DNA of 64,000 bases, from NCBI GenBank assembly GCA_011799875.1, contig CM022303.1, positions 551,402,793-551,466,792 of the forward strand. The letters are read 5' to 3'. The first letter of the stretch is position 1, and each line of letters begins with the position of its first letter. The translations under genes were made by a program, and so were the position numbers. The notes under the pieces are model-generated. The model ran no database searches. It saw only the letters and a program-made list of their open reading frames with translations, and had not been told where the DNA came from. This DNA comes from Thinopyrum elongatum (Eukaryota; Streptophyta; Magnoliopsida; Poales; Poaceae). This document shows, one piece after another, positions 11,290 to 24,035 of this stretch.

Positions 11290-13092
11290 ATGCCTCCGAG
11301 ACGCGACACCGGATTTGTTTTCCCACCGGAGCTCACTCAGTTGATTCAACAGCAGAATACCCTGATGCAGCTACTAGTTCAGAACCAAGACAACAACAAC
11401 AACCCACCGCCACCACCACCAGTTGACAACTTAGCCCGTTTTCTGAGGTTGCAGCCGCCGGTGTTTTCCAGTAGCACCGAGCCAATAGTTGCGGATGACT
11501 GGCTACGCAGGATTGGAAGGGAGTTGACCACCGCAGGATGCACAGACGCTGAGAAGGTGCGTTTTGCCGCACATCAATTGGATGGACCCGCAGCCTCATG
11601 GTGGGAGAATTACACAGCCACATTCCCTATAGCCAATGTCACTTGGGATCAGTTTCAGCAAGCTTTCCGCACGGCACATGTCTCAGCAGGAGCTATGAGC
11701 ATGAAGAAGCGTGAGTTTCGCAACTTACGCCAGGGAAACCGTACCGTGGGGCAGTACGTGGATGAGTTCAGTAAATTAGCTCGCTATGCCCCGGATGATG
11801 TGGCCACTGACGCCGCGAAGCAGGAGAAGTTTATGGAAGGGTTGAATGATGAGCTGAGTATGCAGTTGATGGTGGCAACATTCAACAACTACCAGGAGTT
11901 GGTAGACAAAGCTCTTATGATTGAAGGGAAGCAGCAGCAGATTGATAGCCGCAAGAGGAAGTATGGACAAGGGAAGTTCAACTCAGGAGCTCAGCAGAAG
12001 CCCCGGTTCACCCCGAACTCGGGAGGACTTGTTCATAACCATGGAGGTCATAACCACAATGGAGGAAGATCACACAACCATAATGGCCACAAGAACGGAA
12101 ATGGACATGGAGCAGGCAGTAATCAGAACCGCTCTAACCCAGCCACACCCGCCAAGAAGGATCAAAGCCACGTTACCTGTTTCAAGTGCGGGAAGACTGG
12201 ACATTATGCCAACGAATGTCCAGAATTGAAGAACGGCAATGGTAATGGAAGCGCTGGGAAGAAGCCCAATCCATTCAACCGAGGACAAGTGAACCACGTG
12301 AACGTGGAGGAGGTTGAGGAGCAGCCTGATGCAGTTATCGGTAAGTTTTTGGTTAAGTCTTTTACTGCAATTGTTCTTTTCGATACTGGTGCATCGCATT
12401 CATACATATCAAGGGGATTCGTGGATAAGTATAAGTTGCCCACTAAGGTACTTAGGACACCCATGTTAGTAAGATCACCCGGTGCGGAGTATATGGCAAG
12501 ACAAGGATGTTTTCAGATGCCATTGATCATTGGAAGTCATGTTTTCCCCTCAGACCTGATAGTTTTGAAGTCACAAGGATTGGATGTGATACTAGGCATG
12601 GATTGGCTATCGATGTATGGAGGAAGCATCGATTGTTCGAGTAAGTCGATTTCGCTTACCACCCCGGAGGGAAAAAGGATCAAGTATGTATCTAGGCATG
12701 TGCCTAGAAGGAGCCAAGTAAATTCTCTCACGGGAGTTGTTCAGGAGGAGGTGCCTATTGTGAAAGATTTCCCGGATGTATTTCCAGAGGAGTTACCAGG
12801 CATGCCGCCGGATCGAGACATTGAATTCTTGATAGAGTTGTTGCCAGGCACCGGACCAATATCAAAGAGACCATACCGGATGCCCGCAAATGATCTGGAG
12901 GAGATTAAGAAGCAGATCAAGGAATTATTGGAGAAAGGTTACATTCGACGAAGTTCATCACCGTGGGGAGCCCCAGTGCTCTTAGTTGAGAAGAAGGATG
13001 GATCCTTGAGAATGGTTGTTGATTATCGCGCATTGAATGAAGTGACGATTAAGAACAAGTACCCACTGCCAATGATTAATGATTTGTTTTGA
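11290..13092 (+). pseudogene. Gypsy gag-protease-RT (5' part of the polyprotein)
   Basis: 600 codons from an ATG in good context. About 60-190: retrotransposon gag core ([33 protein letters not shown]). About 297-310: CCHC zinc knuckle ([14 protein letters not shown]) after an H/N/G-rich spacer. Codons 365-369: protease DTGAS. From about 530: start of reverse transcriptase ([16 protein letters not shown]). The frame then ends at 13092 because a T-run at 13087-13090 carries one extra base relative to the continuing frame. The products would form virus-like particles and copy the RNA. As it stands the polyprotein is interrupted inside RT, so this copy is probably not autonomous. Confidence 0.9.
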
Positions 13093-15688
13093 TCAGTTGC
13101 AAGGAGCTAAAGTGTTCTCCAAGATCGATCTGAGATCAGGGTATCACCAGCTGAAGATCCGAGAACAGGATATACCTAAGACAGCCTTCACCACCCGGTA
13201 TGGGCTATATGAGTACACAGTTATGTCATTTGGATTGACTAATGCCCCTGCCTATTTCATGAGTATGATGAACAAGGTGTTCATGGAGTTCTTGGATAAG
13301 TTTGTCGTGGTGTTCATTGATGATATCTTGGTATACTCAAAGAATGAAGAGGAGCACAAGGAGCATCTGCGTTTAGTTCTCGAGAAGCTCAGGGAACATC
13401 AGTTGTATGCCAAGTTCAGCAAATGTGAGTTTTGGTTGAAGGAAGTTGGATTTCTTGGACATGTTATATCGGGCGAAGGTATAGCAGTAGACCCCACTAA
13501 GGTTCAGTCTGTCACTGAGTGGTTGGCACCCATCTCAGTGGGGGAGATCCGCAGTTTTCTTGGACTTGCAGGATATTATCGGAGATTTATCGAGAATTTT
13601 TCTAAGATTGCGAAGCCTATGACGGAGTTACTGAAGAAGGACACTAAGTTCAAATGGACAGATGAATGTGAGGCAAGTTTTCAGGAACTGAAGAAACGTT
13701 TGGTTACAGCCCCAGTTCTGATTCTGCCAGATATACGCAAGGATTTCCATGTGTATTGCGACGCTTCTCGCTTAGGACTGGGAGGAGTACTTATGCAGGA
13801 AGGAAGAGTTGTTTCATATGCCTCACGTCAGCTTCGGCCGCATGAGTTGAATTATGCCACGCATGACTTGGAGTTAGCAGCTGTAGTTCATGCACTTAAG
13901 ACTTGGAGACATTTTCTTATTGGGAATCGTTGTGATGTGTACACGGATCACAAGAGCTTGAAGTATATTTTCACTCAGAAGGAGCTGAACCTCAGGCAGA
14001 GGAGATGGTTGGAACTTATAAAGGATTATGATATGAAGTTGCATTATCATCCAGGAAAAGCCAATGTCGTAGCAGACGCTTTGAGCCGGAAGAGTTATGT
14101 CAATACCCTCAAAAGCGGAGGTTTACCAAAGGGGTTATCCGAAGATCTCAGGGAGTTTCGTTTGGGGATAGTCCCTAGAGGTTTTGTTGTAGTTATGGAA
14201 GTTCAGTCAACATTATTGGGAAGGATTCGAGAAGCTCAGAAAGAGGACAAAGAAATTGCCGAGATAAAGGATAGAATGCGCAAAGGAAAAGCCAAAGGTT
14301 TTCGTGAAGATGAGCACGACACCTTATGGTTTGAGGACCGTGTGTATGTACCCAATAATGCCGAGATCAGGAAGTTGATACTACAGGAGGCTCATGACTC
14401 GCCATACTCGATACACCCCGGAAACACCAAGATGTATTTGGACTTAAAAGAGCGTTTCTGGTGGACGGGTATGAAGAGGGATATTGCTGAGTATGTAGCC
14501 GTATGTGATGTATGTCAGAGAGTGAAGGCAGAGCATCAGAAGCCCGCAGGATTGCTACAGCCTATGCCAATACCCGAATGGAAGTGGGATAAGCTTGGCA
14601 TGGATTTCATCACCGGATTACCCAGGACCCGATCAGGATATGATTCTATCTGGGTAGTAGTGGATCGTTTGACCAAAGTAGCTCACTTTATCCCAGTGAA
14701 AACCACATATACGAGTGCGAAGTTGGCCAAGATATATATGACCAGGATCGTATGTCTGCACGGAGTTCCGAGGACCATCGTATCAGATAGAGGAACCCAG
14801 TTTACTTCAAAGTTTTGGCGCCAACTGCACCAGACATTGGGAACCAGGCTAGAGTTTAGTACAGCTTTTCATCCGCAGACAGATGGACAGACCGAGAGAG
14901 TCAATCAAATTCTGGAGGACATGTTAAGAGCTTGTGCGCTAGATTATGGATCTAGTTGGGATGACAATTTGCCCTACGCGGAGTTCTCATACAACAACAG
15001 CTACCAAGCCAGTTTGAAGATGGCACCTTTCGAGGCTTTGTATGGAAGGAGGTGCAGAACACCGTTGATGTGGGATGAAGTTGGAGACCGTCAGTTGTTT
15101 GGACCGGATTTGATTAAGGAATCCGAAGAGAAGGTTAAGCTGATTCGAGATAGACTGAAAGTAGCCCAGTCCAGACAGAAGAGTTATGCCGACCCAAAAC
15201 GCAAGGAGGTAACCTATGAAGTCGGAGACAGAACATATCTACGAGTATCACCCTTACGAGGAGTGAAACATTTTGGAGTTAAAGGAAAGTTAGCCCCGAG
15301 GTTTGTAGGACCATACCGAGTATTGGAACGTATGGGTGAAGTTGCCTACAAGTTGGAATTGCCCGAAGGACTGTCAGGAGTTCATGATGTGTTTCACGTT
15401 TCCCAGTTGAAGAAGTGCCATGCGGAGATGGCTGATATTTCTCTAAGAGATACAGTTCCCCTAGAAGCAATTCAATTGGATAGTGATCTAACCTACGAGG
15501 AGAAACCCGTCAAGATTCTCGAGTTTGCCAGCCGAGTTACACGCAACAAAGTTATCAAGTTTTGCAAAGTTCAGTGGAGTCATCATACCGAGGAGGAAGC
15601 TACCTGGGAGCGCGAAGAAGACCTCCGGAAGGACCACCCGCACCTGTTTTCTAGCCAACCCGAATCTCGAGGGCGAGATTCATCTTAA
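13079..15688 (+). pseudogene. Gypsy RT-RNase H-integrase-chromodomain (3' part)
   Basis: This is the +1-shifted continuation of the polyprotein; its apparent start has no meaning. Codons 79-82: FIDD catalytic RT box. About 220-335: RNase H ([22 protein letters not shown]). About 438-482: integrase HHCC zinc finger. D509, D570 and E606: integrase catalytic triad with D-35-E spacing. About 806-858: chromodomain-like end ([12 protein letters not shown]), thought in this group to steer integration to chromatin marks. The stop at 15686-15688 is directly followed by the polypurine tract. No stop interrupts these 869 codons, which fits a young copy. Confidence 0.92.
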
Positions 15689-15700
15689 GGGGGGTAGGTT
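15687..15700 (+). other. Polypurine tract of the gypsy element
   Basis: AAGGGGGGTAGGTT, overlapping the pol stop codon and abutting the 3' LTR. Confidence 0.9.
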
Positions 15701-17951
15701 TGTAACATCCCAAATTTTCAATTTGGAATGTTATACATAGATCATCCACTGCATATCATATTTTATTGCATTTCGTTTTGCGATCCTCGAAAATTCTAAG
15801 CAACTCAAGGACCCACGGAGAGAGTTGGGGATTTCACCGTTTTCATATTTGAATTTTCTCAAATATTGAAACAGGGATCAATTTGGTTTAACTATTTTTC
15901 TCTCCGAAAATATTTCATATTAAAAATATATGAGAGGAGATAATATGACTTCTCCAAAATAAATGGAATATTGGAGGAAAAATATTAAAATCAAATAAAT
16001 ATTTTATTTGGATTTTTATTGCAATTTTATTTGAATTTAGAAAAATATGCATTTTTCAAAATTGCATTAGAGTCCCAAATAAATGTTTACCTTGTCCGGG
16101 AGATTTTTAGAGGACGGGGAAAATTTATTTCGGGAATTTTGGAGTCCGTTTAGTATTTCTTTTATTTGTTTTTCTGCGCGGAATTATTTAAAAAAAAAAC
16201 TCCGCCGGACCGAACTGGGCCGAAGCCCAGCCGGCCCGGCAACGCCGCCGCCTCCGCTCGCGCGCGCCCCGTGCCCGAGCCGGACTCCGCCGGAGTCCGG
16301 GACGCCGCCGCCTCGTCGCCCCCTGCCCCAAGCCACCCTGCCCCAGCCCTCTTTCTGTTTAATCAACTAAAACAAGTTTTTGCTACTGTAAAATTTGACT
16401 TTAGTCCAGATTAGCAATCAAAGCTTGTTTCTTTTGCAGTTTGAGTTTCGTTGCTCCGTTTGATTTGATTCTTTTTGCAAACCGGAGTTCTTCAGTTGAA
16501 CTTTCTGGTTAGGTCTTCTCATTTGGGTTTTACCCGTGCATCTTCGCTTGATTGCTTATGTATGCTATTGTTTGTTTGCGATAGAATTCCCGGAGTGCGA
16601 AGCGTGCTACTACGAGTCCCTAGGATTTGCAGATCGTCAGCAAGGCAAGTAACACTTTGATCATACTCTTCTATACCCAGTTTTTATGCATTAGTTTTAT
16701 CCTCAAACACTACATGACTAGGATGTGATTAACTTGTGGGTATTGGGAAGTAGATGATGAGGTAGAACCTATTGCCCTTTTATTATAAAACCCTTGGGAG
16801 TTACTTCCACGCTATGCTTATGTTGCCATGCTATGCTCGTAGACGTGGATTGGGTTTTGAGTGTATCCATGACAGATGTGAGATTTTAATTAATGGTTCA
16901 ACTTAAGGTGGCAACTTTAATACACATCTGGGTGGATTGCTTGTTTGGGCACCTGGGGATATACCAGTGTTGTCCTAGGAGATCCCGGGGATATACCGTG
17001 CGATCCTCCTACGGTCCGCCACCCAGGCTCAAAGGGATCATAAGATTATTCATGCTAGAAACTTCCGTGTGCAGCCACAAGCTATTATGGGCTCTAGCAT
17101 AGTTGAGTATGTTACATGACCTCTTTCAGTGGTAGGCTAGCAGATGTAGGGGAAAGTAGGTGTAACTGTCTACCCAGAGTAAAGAGTAAATGCTTCAGAA
17201 AGACTGTGTCTCGGTCATCCGTTTCTCAAACACCATGTAGTGCGAGAAATCCAACGGAGGAGATCGAGTCTTGTGGGGAAAAGTGCACAAACCTCTGCAG
17301 AGTGTACAAACTAATCATGATTAGCCGTGTCCCCGGTTATGGACATCTTGAGTATCTGGTTCTTGGATCATCATATTGAATCCCATCACTCTAAATTAAT
17401 TTGTTGGGATTAATGATTACTTTTAATTGGGATTGAGAGGGGGTTTTACCTTCTCAATATTTTCAACCAACTTTGTAGTTAAACAAAATATATTCCTTTG
17501 ATGTAGGGAAAAATTGGCTTTTCGCAAAACAGTATAACCTTAGAGCTTTTCCACCAGCCAAATATGCATGTAGTATTAGCAATTATTCTGTTCATTGCTC
17601 TACTGTGTTAAATTGCCAGCATATTCCATGTGCTGACCCGTTTCGGGCTGCAACGTATCATGTTGCAGACTTTTCAGACGAAGAGTAAGGTGTGCTAGGT
17701 CGTTGTCGTGCACTCAGCTATGCCGTTGGAGTTGATGGACTCACTTTATCTTCCAAGCCTTCCGCTGTTATCTTATTTAGATGGCCTTAAGCCATATTTA
17801 TTGTAATCAGTTCTCTTTTGAGACATTCGATGTAATAAGTGTGTGATTGCACTCTGTTATAAATCCTTCGAGTACTGTGTGTGTCAGCATTACCGATCCA
17901 GGGATGACACTTGAACACAGAGATTCGATCCATTCGGGTCGGGTCGCTACA
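15701..17951 (+). repeat. 3' LTR of the gypsy chromovirus, shortened
   Basis: Same ends as the 5' LTR but 2251 bp, about 580 bp shorter. The lost part is the GC-rich leader-like block; the junction lies around 16330-16350, where CCCTGCCCC... passes directly to CCCTCTTTCTG. Confidence 0.92.
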
Positions 17952-17956
17952 ACTGT
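17952..17956. repeat. Target-site duplication ACTGT (right)
   Basis: Exact match to 7635-7639. Confidence 0.95.
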
Positions 17957-20107
17957 CTTTGGCACATCGAGCAAATCCTTCACTAGGAAGGTTGTCCTTG
18001 GAGCACTCCCTTCAACCATAGGCTTCATCAGTACTTGCATCAGGTGGTTCGGCAGCTCAGGTTCTTCATAAATTTTCTTTGCATCTTCTTGGGGTGGATC
18101 GACTGGAAGAGCATGAAGCAGTTCATCAATTGGTGCTTTGTAGCGATTGTCTTCACTCATCCAGTCCAGAGCCCAAGTTGCAGTGTTGTCAGCATTGCCA
18201 GAAAAATGCACAGTTGCATAGAACTGAAGAATGAGCTCTTCATTCCAGTCACAGACGTCAGTGCAGAAGCTGAGTAGTCCAGCATCATAAAGAATAGCCA
18301 GAACTGGCCAGAAATAGGGAATTGACTCCATATCAACATGAGGAATATGGCGATGAGGAATGTCAAATAAAAGTATGCCATAAAAATTCATTTGAGTCCT
18401 TGTCCAGAACCTCAAGCGCCTGAGTTTGGCTAAGTCATAAGGTGACTCGCCAACGAAGAAGTTCTTCTCTTTGAAGAAGTTGGCGCTATCAAATTTGGGC
18501 CGCTTGAGGCCTTTGCCGGTCTTGGGCATCACAGGAACTGGTTGAAGGTTATGTCTCTTTGTTCTCACATCAAACACTGGTCGTGGGGACACAGTGGAGT
18601 CATGTAGATCAGTCATGACAAGAGCTTTGGCAATTTACTCAGTTGTGGCATTTGGAACTGTATCAGTATCTGCTGAGGGAATTGAATCTGCACGTGGAGG
18701 AGATGTGTTAACGACATCAACAATTGGCTCATCTTAAGCAATTTCATCTGCTGCTGTAGCTGGAATTTCTTCAGGTATGCTTTGGAGCGATGGTTGTCTT
18801 TCTTCGGAGCCAGTATGAATTTCTTTAGTCCGCGCGAGTGACTGAGGCTCTCGAGTGAGGGGAGTGGTGACAGGTGAATCTGGGTGAGTTGTTGCCCAAA
18901 ATTCATCATTTATTGGCGGAGTTGTCTCGCCGTCAATGTCCACTTCCTCATCATTTTCTTCACTCAGCATTGCACGCTGAGGAGTCTGAGTAACATATTG
19001 AGGAACTGATATATCAACATCAGCCTCAATTTCTTCATCTATTTGCTCTGTGGTAGCAGCAGAATGGGTATCTTCATCATCTTCATCAGCCTGAGGAATT
19101 TGATAACCCACTCCATACGGAATGATCTGATGACCAACCGAGTCACGAGTAGGGGGCGCTGATGAGATTGGTATTGCATCAATAGGAATGACAATTGAAG
19201 ACAATGTTGCCATCTTCAATTTCTTCAAAAGTTCTGGCGCACTTGGTGATGTTGAAGCTTTTCTCTTTTTTGCTTCCTTCTTAGCAGCCTTGGTCTTCTT
19301 CGCTTCTGATGCAGAAGGAAGGGTGATGATCTTCAAAGATGAAGTAGTTGGTGGTGGTGCTGTTGAGGAACTTGATGGAGCAGGTTCATCAGGCGTGACT
19401 GATGCAGTCACCCTGGCAGTTTCTTCAGGCTCGACACTTGCAGTCATCCTGGGAATTTATTCAGGTGCAACATTATCAGTTGCCCTTTCACTTTCTTTAG
19501 GCACAACTTCTTCAGTTTCCCTGGCAGTCTCATGCAAGGAGATGAAGGTGCAGTCTCACTGGCCTGAGCAGTTGGAGGTGGAGCTGAGGAACTTGAAGTT
19601 GGTGCCATACCATACATAGCGGCTTCTCGCTTGTTTTGGTCTTCAACCACTTTGGTTGAGGCAGTGATGAATCTCTCTTTGACACCACAGCAATGATTTG
19701 CATGTCTCTCATATTCTTCAGACAGTTGATGTATTTCAGACTGCAATGACACAAGCTGCTGAGGAGATATGGATAGCATTTTCTTCCTCAATTCCTTCTT
19801 CTTTTCAAGAGAGTATAGTTGCGAGGAAATAGAGAATAGTCACATGTGTTCTCAGAGATTTTCAATATAAAACCAATTGAGGAAATTGACCCTTATCGTC
19901 TTGATGAATTTCGTCAAGTGTTCTTGACTTAGGTTCCAGAGTTGTACAAATTGAGGCAATTGCACATTCGAGGAATCTAATGGTTAAGCATAGCTTTGAT
20001 GCACAAGACTGGCCAAAAGGAAGTGCTGAAGAATTGAAAGAGTGGTAAAAACAGCACTTGAAGATTTTTGGGTAAAGTGAAGTCAAAGCGGGGCAGTAAA
20101 TAAGCAT
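17957..20107 (-). pseudogene. Copia aORF, N-terminal and central part
   Basis: Minus-strand blocks, in order: 20107-19862 (ends at a stop), 19791-19444 (helical start, then S/P-rich), 19447-18734 (T/S/P/E-rich, low complexity with a lysine-rich patch KKAKKEAKKRK), and 18616-17957, the best-conserved-looking block (FFVGESPYDLAKLRRLRFW, SIPYFWPVLAILYDAGLLSF, VCDWNEELILQFYATV). The frame changes between blocks, so the gene is broken. After the gypsy insertion it continues at 7632. Rebuilt length would be above 700 codons. It follows pol in the element, the place of the extra ORF in SIRE/Maximus-type Copia elements. Function is unknown; I find no enzyme motif, signal peptide or membrane span. Confidence 0.65.
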
Positions 20108-20771
20108 TTAATTACCCCAGTGATGAACTCGACGAACTAGATGGCAAAACGATGGGAATCGTTAGTTCAGATCTTTCGTGCCCTAACTTGGCGATGAAAG
20201 ACAGCTACGGCAATGGCGAAGGTGAAGAAATCCTCATCTGGCATGAGTATGGCGATGAAGAAGTCGAGGCAGTGAAGCTCTTCTTCTCCGGCGGCGATGA
20301 AGTTTAGTGGCAGCGCTAGGGTTTGAGGTCTGAGAGCGACGAGAGCAGAGAGGCGAAGTGAAATAGAGTTGATGGGGTCAAGGCTATTTATAGCTGCAGT
20401 GAAAACTGAGATGTCTGAAAGATTTGGACGGATAAGCCCCTGACCATTCGCATCTCAGTGACACGCGTCACACATGCATTTTTGCACTTATCCATGTGGG
20501 TGAAGCGCGGGATGAAGTTACTGTGGCAACCACCAGAAATAAAACTTTTAAGAATAATTAAAGTGTGTTCACAAGTTCTTCAGCTGTCAAGGACACAGTG
20601 AAGACTTTGAACAGTGTCAAGTAGAACGCATGTGAAGAACTTATGAACAGAGTGGTTTGAGCTTAGCATAGAGGGGAGCGGGTCCGATCACATCCACATA
20701 GATGAAGAAATCAAGTTGAAGAATTAGCAATATGTGGATGCTGTTGAGGACATGAAAACTCAAACATATAT
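19410..20771. repeat. aORF 5' module, duplicate of 1640-2999
   Basis: Direct repeat of 1640-2999, nearly base for base by eye, with scattered substitutions. It covers the promoter-like stretch and the start of the aORF. Confidence 0.85.
20384..20393 (-). promoter_or_regulatory. TATA-like box upstream of the aORF (copy 2)
   Basis: CTATAAATAG on the minus strand, followed downstream by a CT-rich leader-like stretch with AAACCCTAGCGC, a common plant 5'-leader style. It lies between pol and aORF, so it could drive a separate aORF transcript. Confidence 0.45.
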
Positions 20772-21107
20772 ATCAGCTAAGACAATCAAGAATAACCTCA
20801 AATGACGAATTTGAAAAGTTTGACGAAATTGCAAATGACGAAAAACTCAAATTTGAAGAATGTCGATAAGAGGTGGTGGCGTTACCCACCGTATAAGAAC
20901 TATGATGGCTTCAGACACTGCGTACAATTGTCGTAGGGTTCTGAGAGCCAAGTTCTTCATTAATTCCTTCACACTTAGAGGTTAAGTCTTCATTGATTTG
21001 AATAAATACATTACTTCGTTTGTTGTGCATCAGAGTCATCAAAAATGCATAAGCCTTAGAATGTGCGTCCACTTCAAAGGACATTCGAAGGTTCTAGGAT
21101 GTTTAGC
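20772..21107. other. Spacer between Copia pol and aORF module
   Basis: AT-rich, with repeated words such as AATTTGAA and ATGACGAA. No gene seen. Confidence 0.6.
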
Positions 21108-24035
21108 TCACACCACAACATGCAAAATCTTTTCATCCATGGGCTTAGTGAAGATATCTGCAAGCTGATCTTCAGTCTTCACGTGGTCAATGACGATATC
21201 TCCCTTCAGCACATGATCATGAAGAAAATGGTGACGAATCTGAATATGCTTCATCCTTGAGAGTTGCACGGGGTTGTGGGCGATCTTGATACCACTCTCA
21301 TTGTCGCAGTAGAGTGGGACTTTCTTCACGTTGACGCCATAGTCCTTGAGGGTCTGCTTCATCCATAGCAGCTGAGAGCAGCAGGCACCAGCGGCAATGT
21401 ACTCAGCCTCGGTTGTGGAAAGTGCAACGTTGTTCTGCTTCTTTAAGGACCAACATACAAGAGATCGTCCGAGGAAATGGCACGTGCCTGATGTAGGCTT
21501 GCGATCCACACGATCTCCAGCGTAATCAGAATCAGAAAATCCAACTAGATCAAATGATGAGCCCTTGGGATACCATAATCCAAGAGTTGGTGTGTGAGCT
21601 AAATATCGAAGAATTCGCTTCACAGCCTGGTGGTGTGATTCCTTCGGTGTCGCTTGAAATCGGGCACACATGCAAACGCTAAGCATAATATCTGGCCTAG
21701 ATGCACATATGTAAAGCAATGAGCGAATCATGGAATGACATACCTTCTGATCGAAATCTTTACCATTTTTGTCAGTGTCGAGTTGGCCATTTGTAGGCAT
21801 TGTAATTTTAAGGCCTTTGCAGTCTTGCATGCCGAATTTCTACAGGAAATCTTTGAGGTATTTCTCTTGAGAAATGAAGATGCCATTGTGTTGTTGACGA
21901 ATTTGAAGACCAAGGAAGAATTTCAGTTCTCCCGTCATAGACATCTGATATTCTTTGCGCATCATGTATGCAAATTCGTCAGTGAAACACTTGTTAGTGC
22001 AACCAAAGATAATATCATCAACATATATTTGACATGTGAACAGTTCACCACCATAAGATTTTGTGAAAAGAGTAGGATCAAGTGAACCAGGTTTGAAGCC
22101 CTTTTTCTTCAGGAATGCCTTCAGTGTATCAACCAAGCCCTTGGGGCTTGCTTGAGGCCATAGAGAGCCTTGTTGAGTCTGAAGACTTTGTCTGGATGCT
22201 TTGAGTCTTCAAAACCTGTTGGTTGAGCAACATATACTTCTTCCTCAAGCTTACCATTGAGGAATGCACTTTTCACATCCATTTGATATAAGAGAATATT
22301 GTGATGGTCAGCATATGCAAGCAGTATACAAATAGCTTCAAGCCTAGCAACAGGTGCAAATGTTTCATCAAAACCAATACCCTCAACCTGTGTGTACCCT
22401 TTTGCAACAAGACGAGCCTTATTCCTCACCACTTGGCCATTTTCGTCTTGCTTGTTGCGGAGATCCACTTGGTGCCGATGACATTATGCTTGCGTGGCTC
22501 AGGACGCTTCACAAGCTCCCACACATTGTTGAGCTCAAATTGATGCAATACATCTTGCATGGCTTGAATCCATTCTGGCTCCAGAAATGCTTCATCAACT
22601 TTGGTGGGCTCTATGAAAGAGACGAAGGCAAAGTGACCACAAAAGTTAGCTAAATGTGAAGCTCTTGAGCGATAAGGGGACCAGGTGCATTGATGTTGTC
22701 GAGGATCTTCTCAATCTGCACTTCATTAGCCACTCGTGGATGAGCTGGTCGAGGGTCTTGTTGTTGAGCATTTTCCTGAGAGTCATTTCCTTCAGTAGTA
22801 GAAGTTTCTTCATGATGGGGAATGATCACTTCTTCATCAGATATTTCTTCATTGGGCACTATTTCTCCAGTGCCAATTAACTTGATGGATTTCTCAGGAG
22901 GCATTTCATATTGGGTTTCTTGTTGGTAAGGAGCTCATATGAGGTCTTCTTGAGGAATTTGTGAAGATATACTCGATTGATGATGTGACATGCAATGTCA
23001 ATTGCTTCTGGCCACCAGCGAGTAGGAGTCTTGTATTCGTCAAGCATAGCGCGAGCCATCTCAATAAGTGTTCTGTTCTTGCGCTCGGCCACTCCATTCA
23101 GCTGAGGAGTGTAGGGGGCAGATAGCTCATGAGTGATACCAAGTTCATCAAGATAGTCATCAAAGGCCGGTGTTCTTGAACTCGGTGTCGTTGTCGCTCC
23201 TGATATGCTTGATCTTGAGACCATAATTCGTCATGGCCCGATTTGAGAATGGTCTGAAGACACCCTGCACTTCAGTCTTGAAGGTAATGATGTGCACCCA
23301 GGTGTAACGAGAGTAGTCGTCAACTATGATGAATCCATAGAGTGATGCTACATTGGTTAGTGACGCATAATGTGTAGGACCAAAAAGATCCATATGAAGC
23401 AATTCAAATGGACGAGTAGTAGCCATGATAGTCTTCGCGGAGTGCTTGGGTCTAGTCATCTTTCCAGGCTCGCAAGCACTGCAAAGGTGATCTTTGACGA
23501 ATTTGACGCCCTCGACGCCAATGATGTGCTTCTTCTTGACGAGTGTGCTCAAATTCCTCATGTCAGCATGTCCCAGTCGTCGATACCATAGCCAGCACTC
23601 TGAAGCTTTTGCCAGTAGACATGTAGCGGGTTGAGGACCTAGAGAGAAATCTACAATGTACAAGTCACCTCTCCTAAAGCCTTCGAAGACTTTGGACTTG
23701 TTAGATTCCATTAGCACAATGCATCTATATTTGCCAAAGATGACAATCATATCAAGATCACAAAGCATTGAGACAAACATGAGGTTGTATCCTAGGGACT
23801 CGACAAGCATCACCTTTTCCATGTGTCGACCCTTTGAGATAACAACGTTACCTAGACCCAATACCTTGCTTTTTCCTTTGTCAGTGTAGGTGATATGCTT
23901 CAGATGAGACGGAGTAAGAGGAGCATCAGTGAGGAGATTCCTGTCACCAGTCATATGATTAGTGCAGCCACTGTCTAGACACTGGTACAACAAGCTGCTA
24001 TACAAACGGTTTTTAACCCCTTTCCGCGATGACAT
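21108..24035 (-). pseudogene. Copia pol (protease edge-integrase-RT-RNase H), broken
   Basis: Six minus-strand blocks cover the pol order. 24035-23160: protease/gag-pre-integrase edge (LDSGCTNHMTGD, CSACEPGKM) and integrase D-D residues (HMDLFGP, SDNDTEF). 23224-22877: rest of integrase with its glutamate (NGVAERKNRT). 22904-22650: acidic linker. 22468-22121 and 22136-21840: reverse transcriptase, with the YVDD box at 22025-22014. 21830-21108: RNase H (SDSDYAGDRVDRKPTSG, TTEAEYIAA, ADIFTKP). Frame changes near 23200, 22890, 22130 and 21835, and a damaged stretch 22470-22650, make it non-functional. Gag is missing. Confidence 0.88.

Larger units (their letters stand above)
7640..17951 (+). mobile_element. 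Ty3/gypsy chromovirus, near-complete
   Basis: A 10.3-kb element with two LTRs (7640-10473 and 15701-17951), a tRNA-Met primer site, an upstream accessory ORF, gag-protease-RT-RNase H-integrase with a C-terminal chromodomain, a polypurine tract and an exact target duplication ACTGT. RT before integrase makes it Ty3/gypsy; the chromodomain makes it a chromovirus, probably of the Tekay/Del group (inference). The two LTRs look nearly identical by eye outside one deleted block, which suggests a fairly recent insertion. It lies inside the aORF of the minus-strand Copia, so it is younger than that element. Confidence 0.93.
4836..24000 (-). mobile_element. Copia retrotransposon with aORF, minus strand, 5' truncated
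   Basis: Reading the minus strand from high to low coordinates: protease edge, integrase, reverse transcriptase and RNase H (24035-21108), a noncoding spacer with a TATA-like box, the aORF (about 20107-17957, then 7639-6723), a 3' noncoding part, a polypurine tract and a 3' LTR (4836-6252). A gypsy element occupies 7640-17951. The gag and 5' LTR are absent; the pol reading ends where class II sequence starts near 23990. The integrase-before-RT order makes it Copia. A long extra ORF after pol is the layout of the SIRE/Maximus group; that assignment is inference. Confidence 0.8.
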
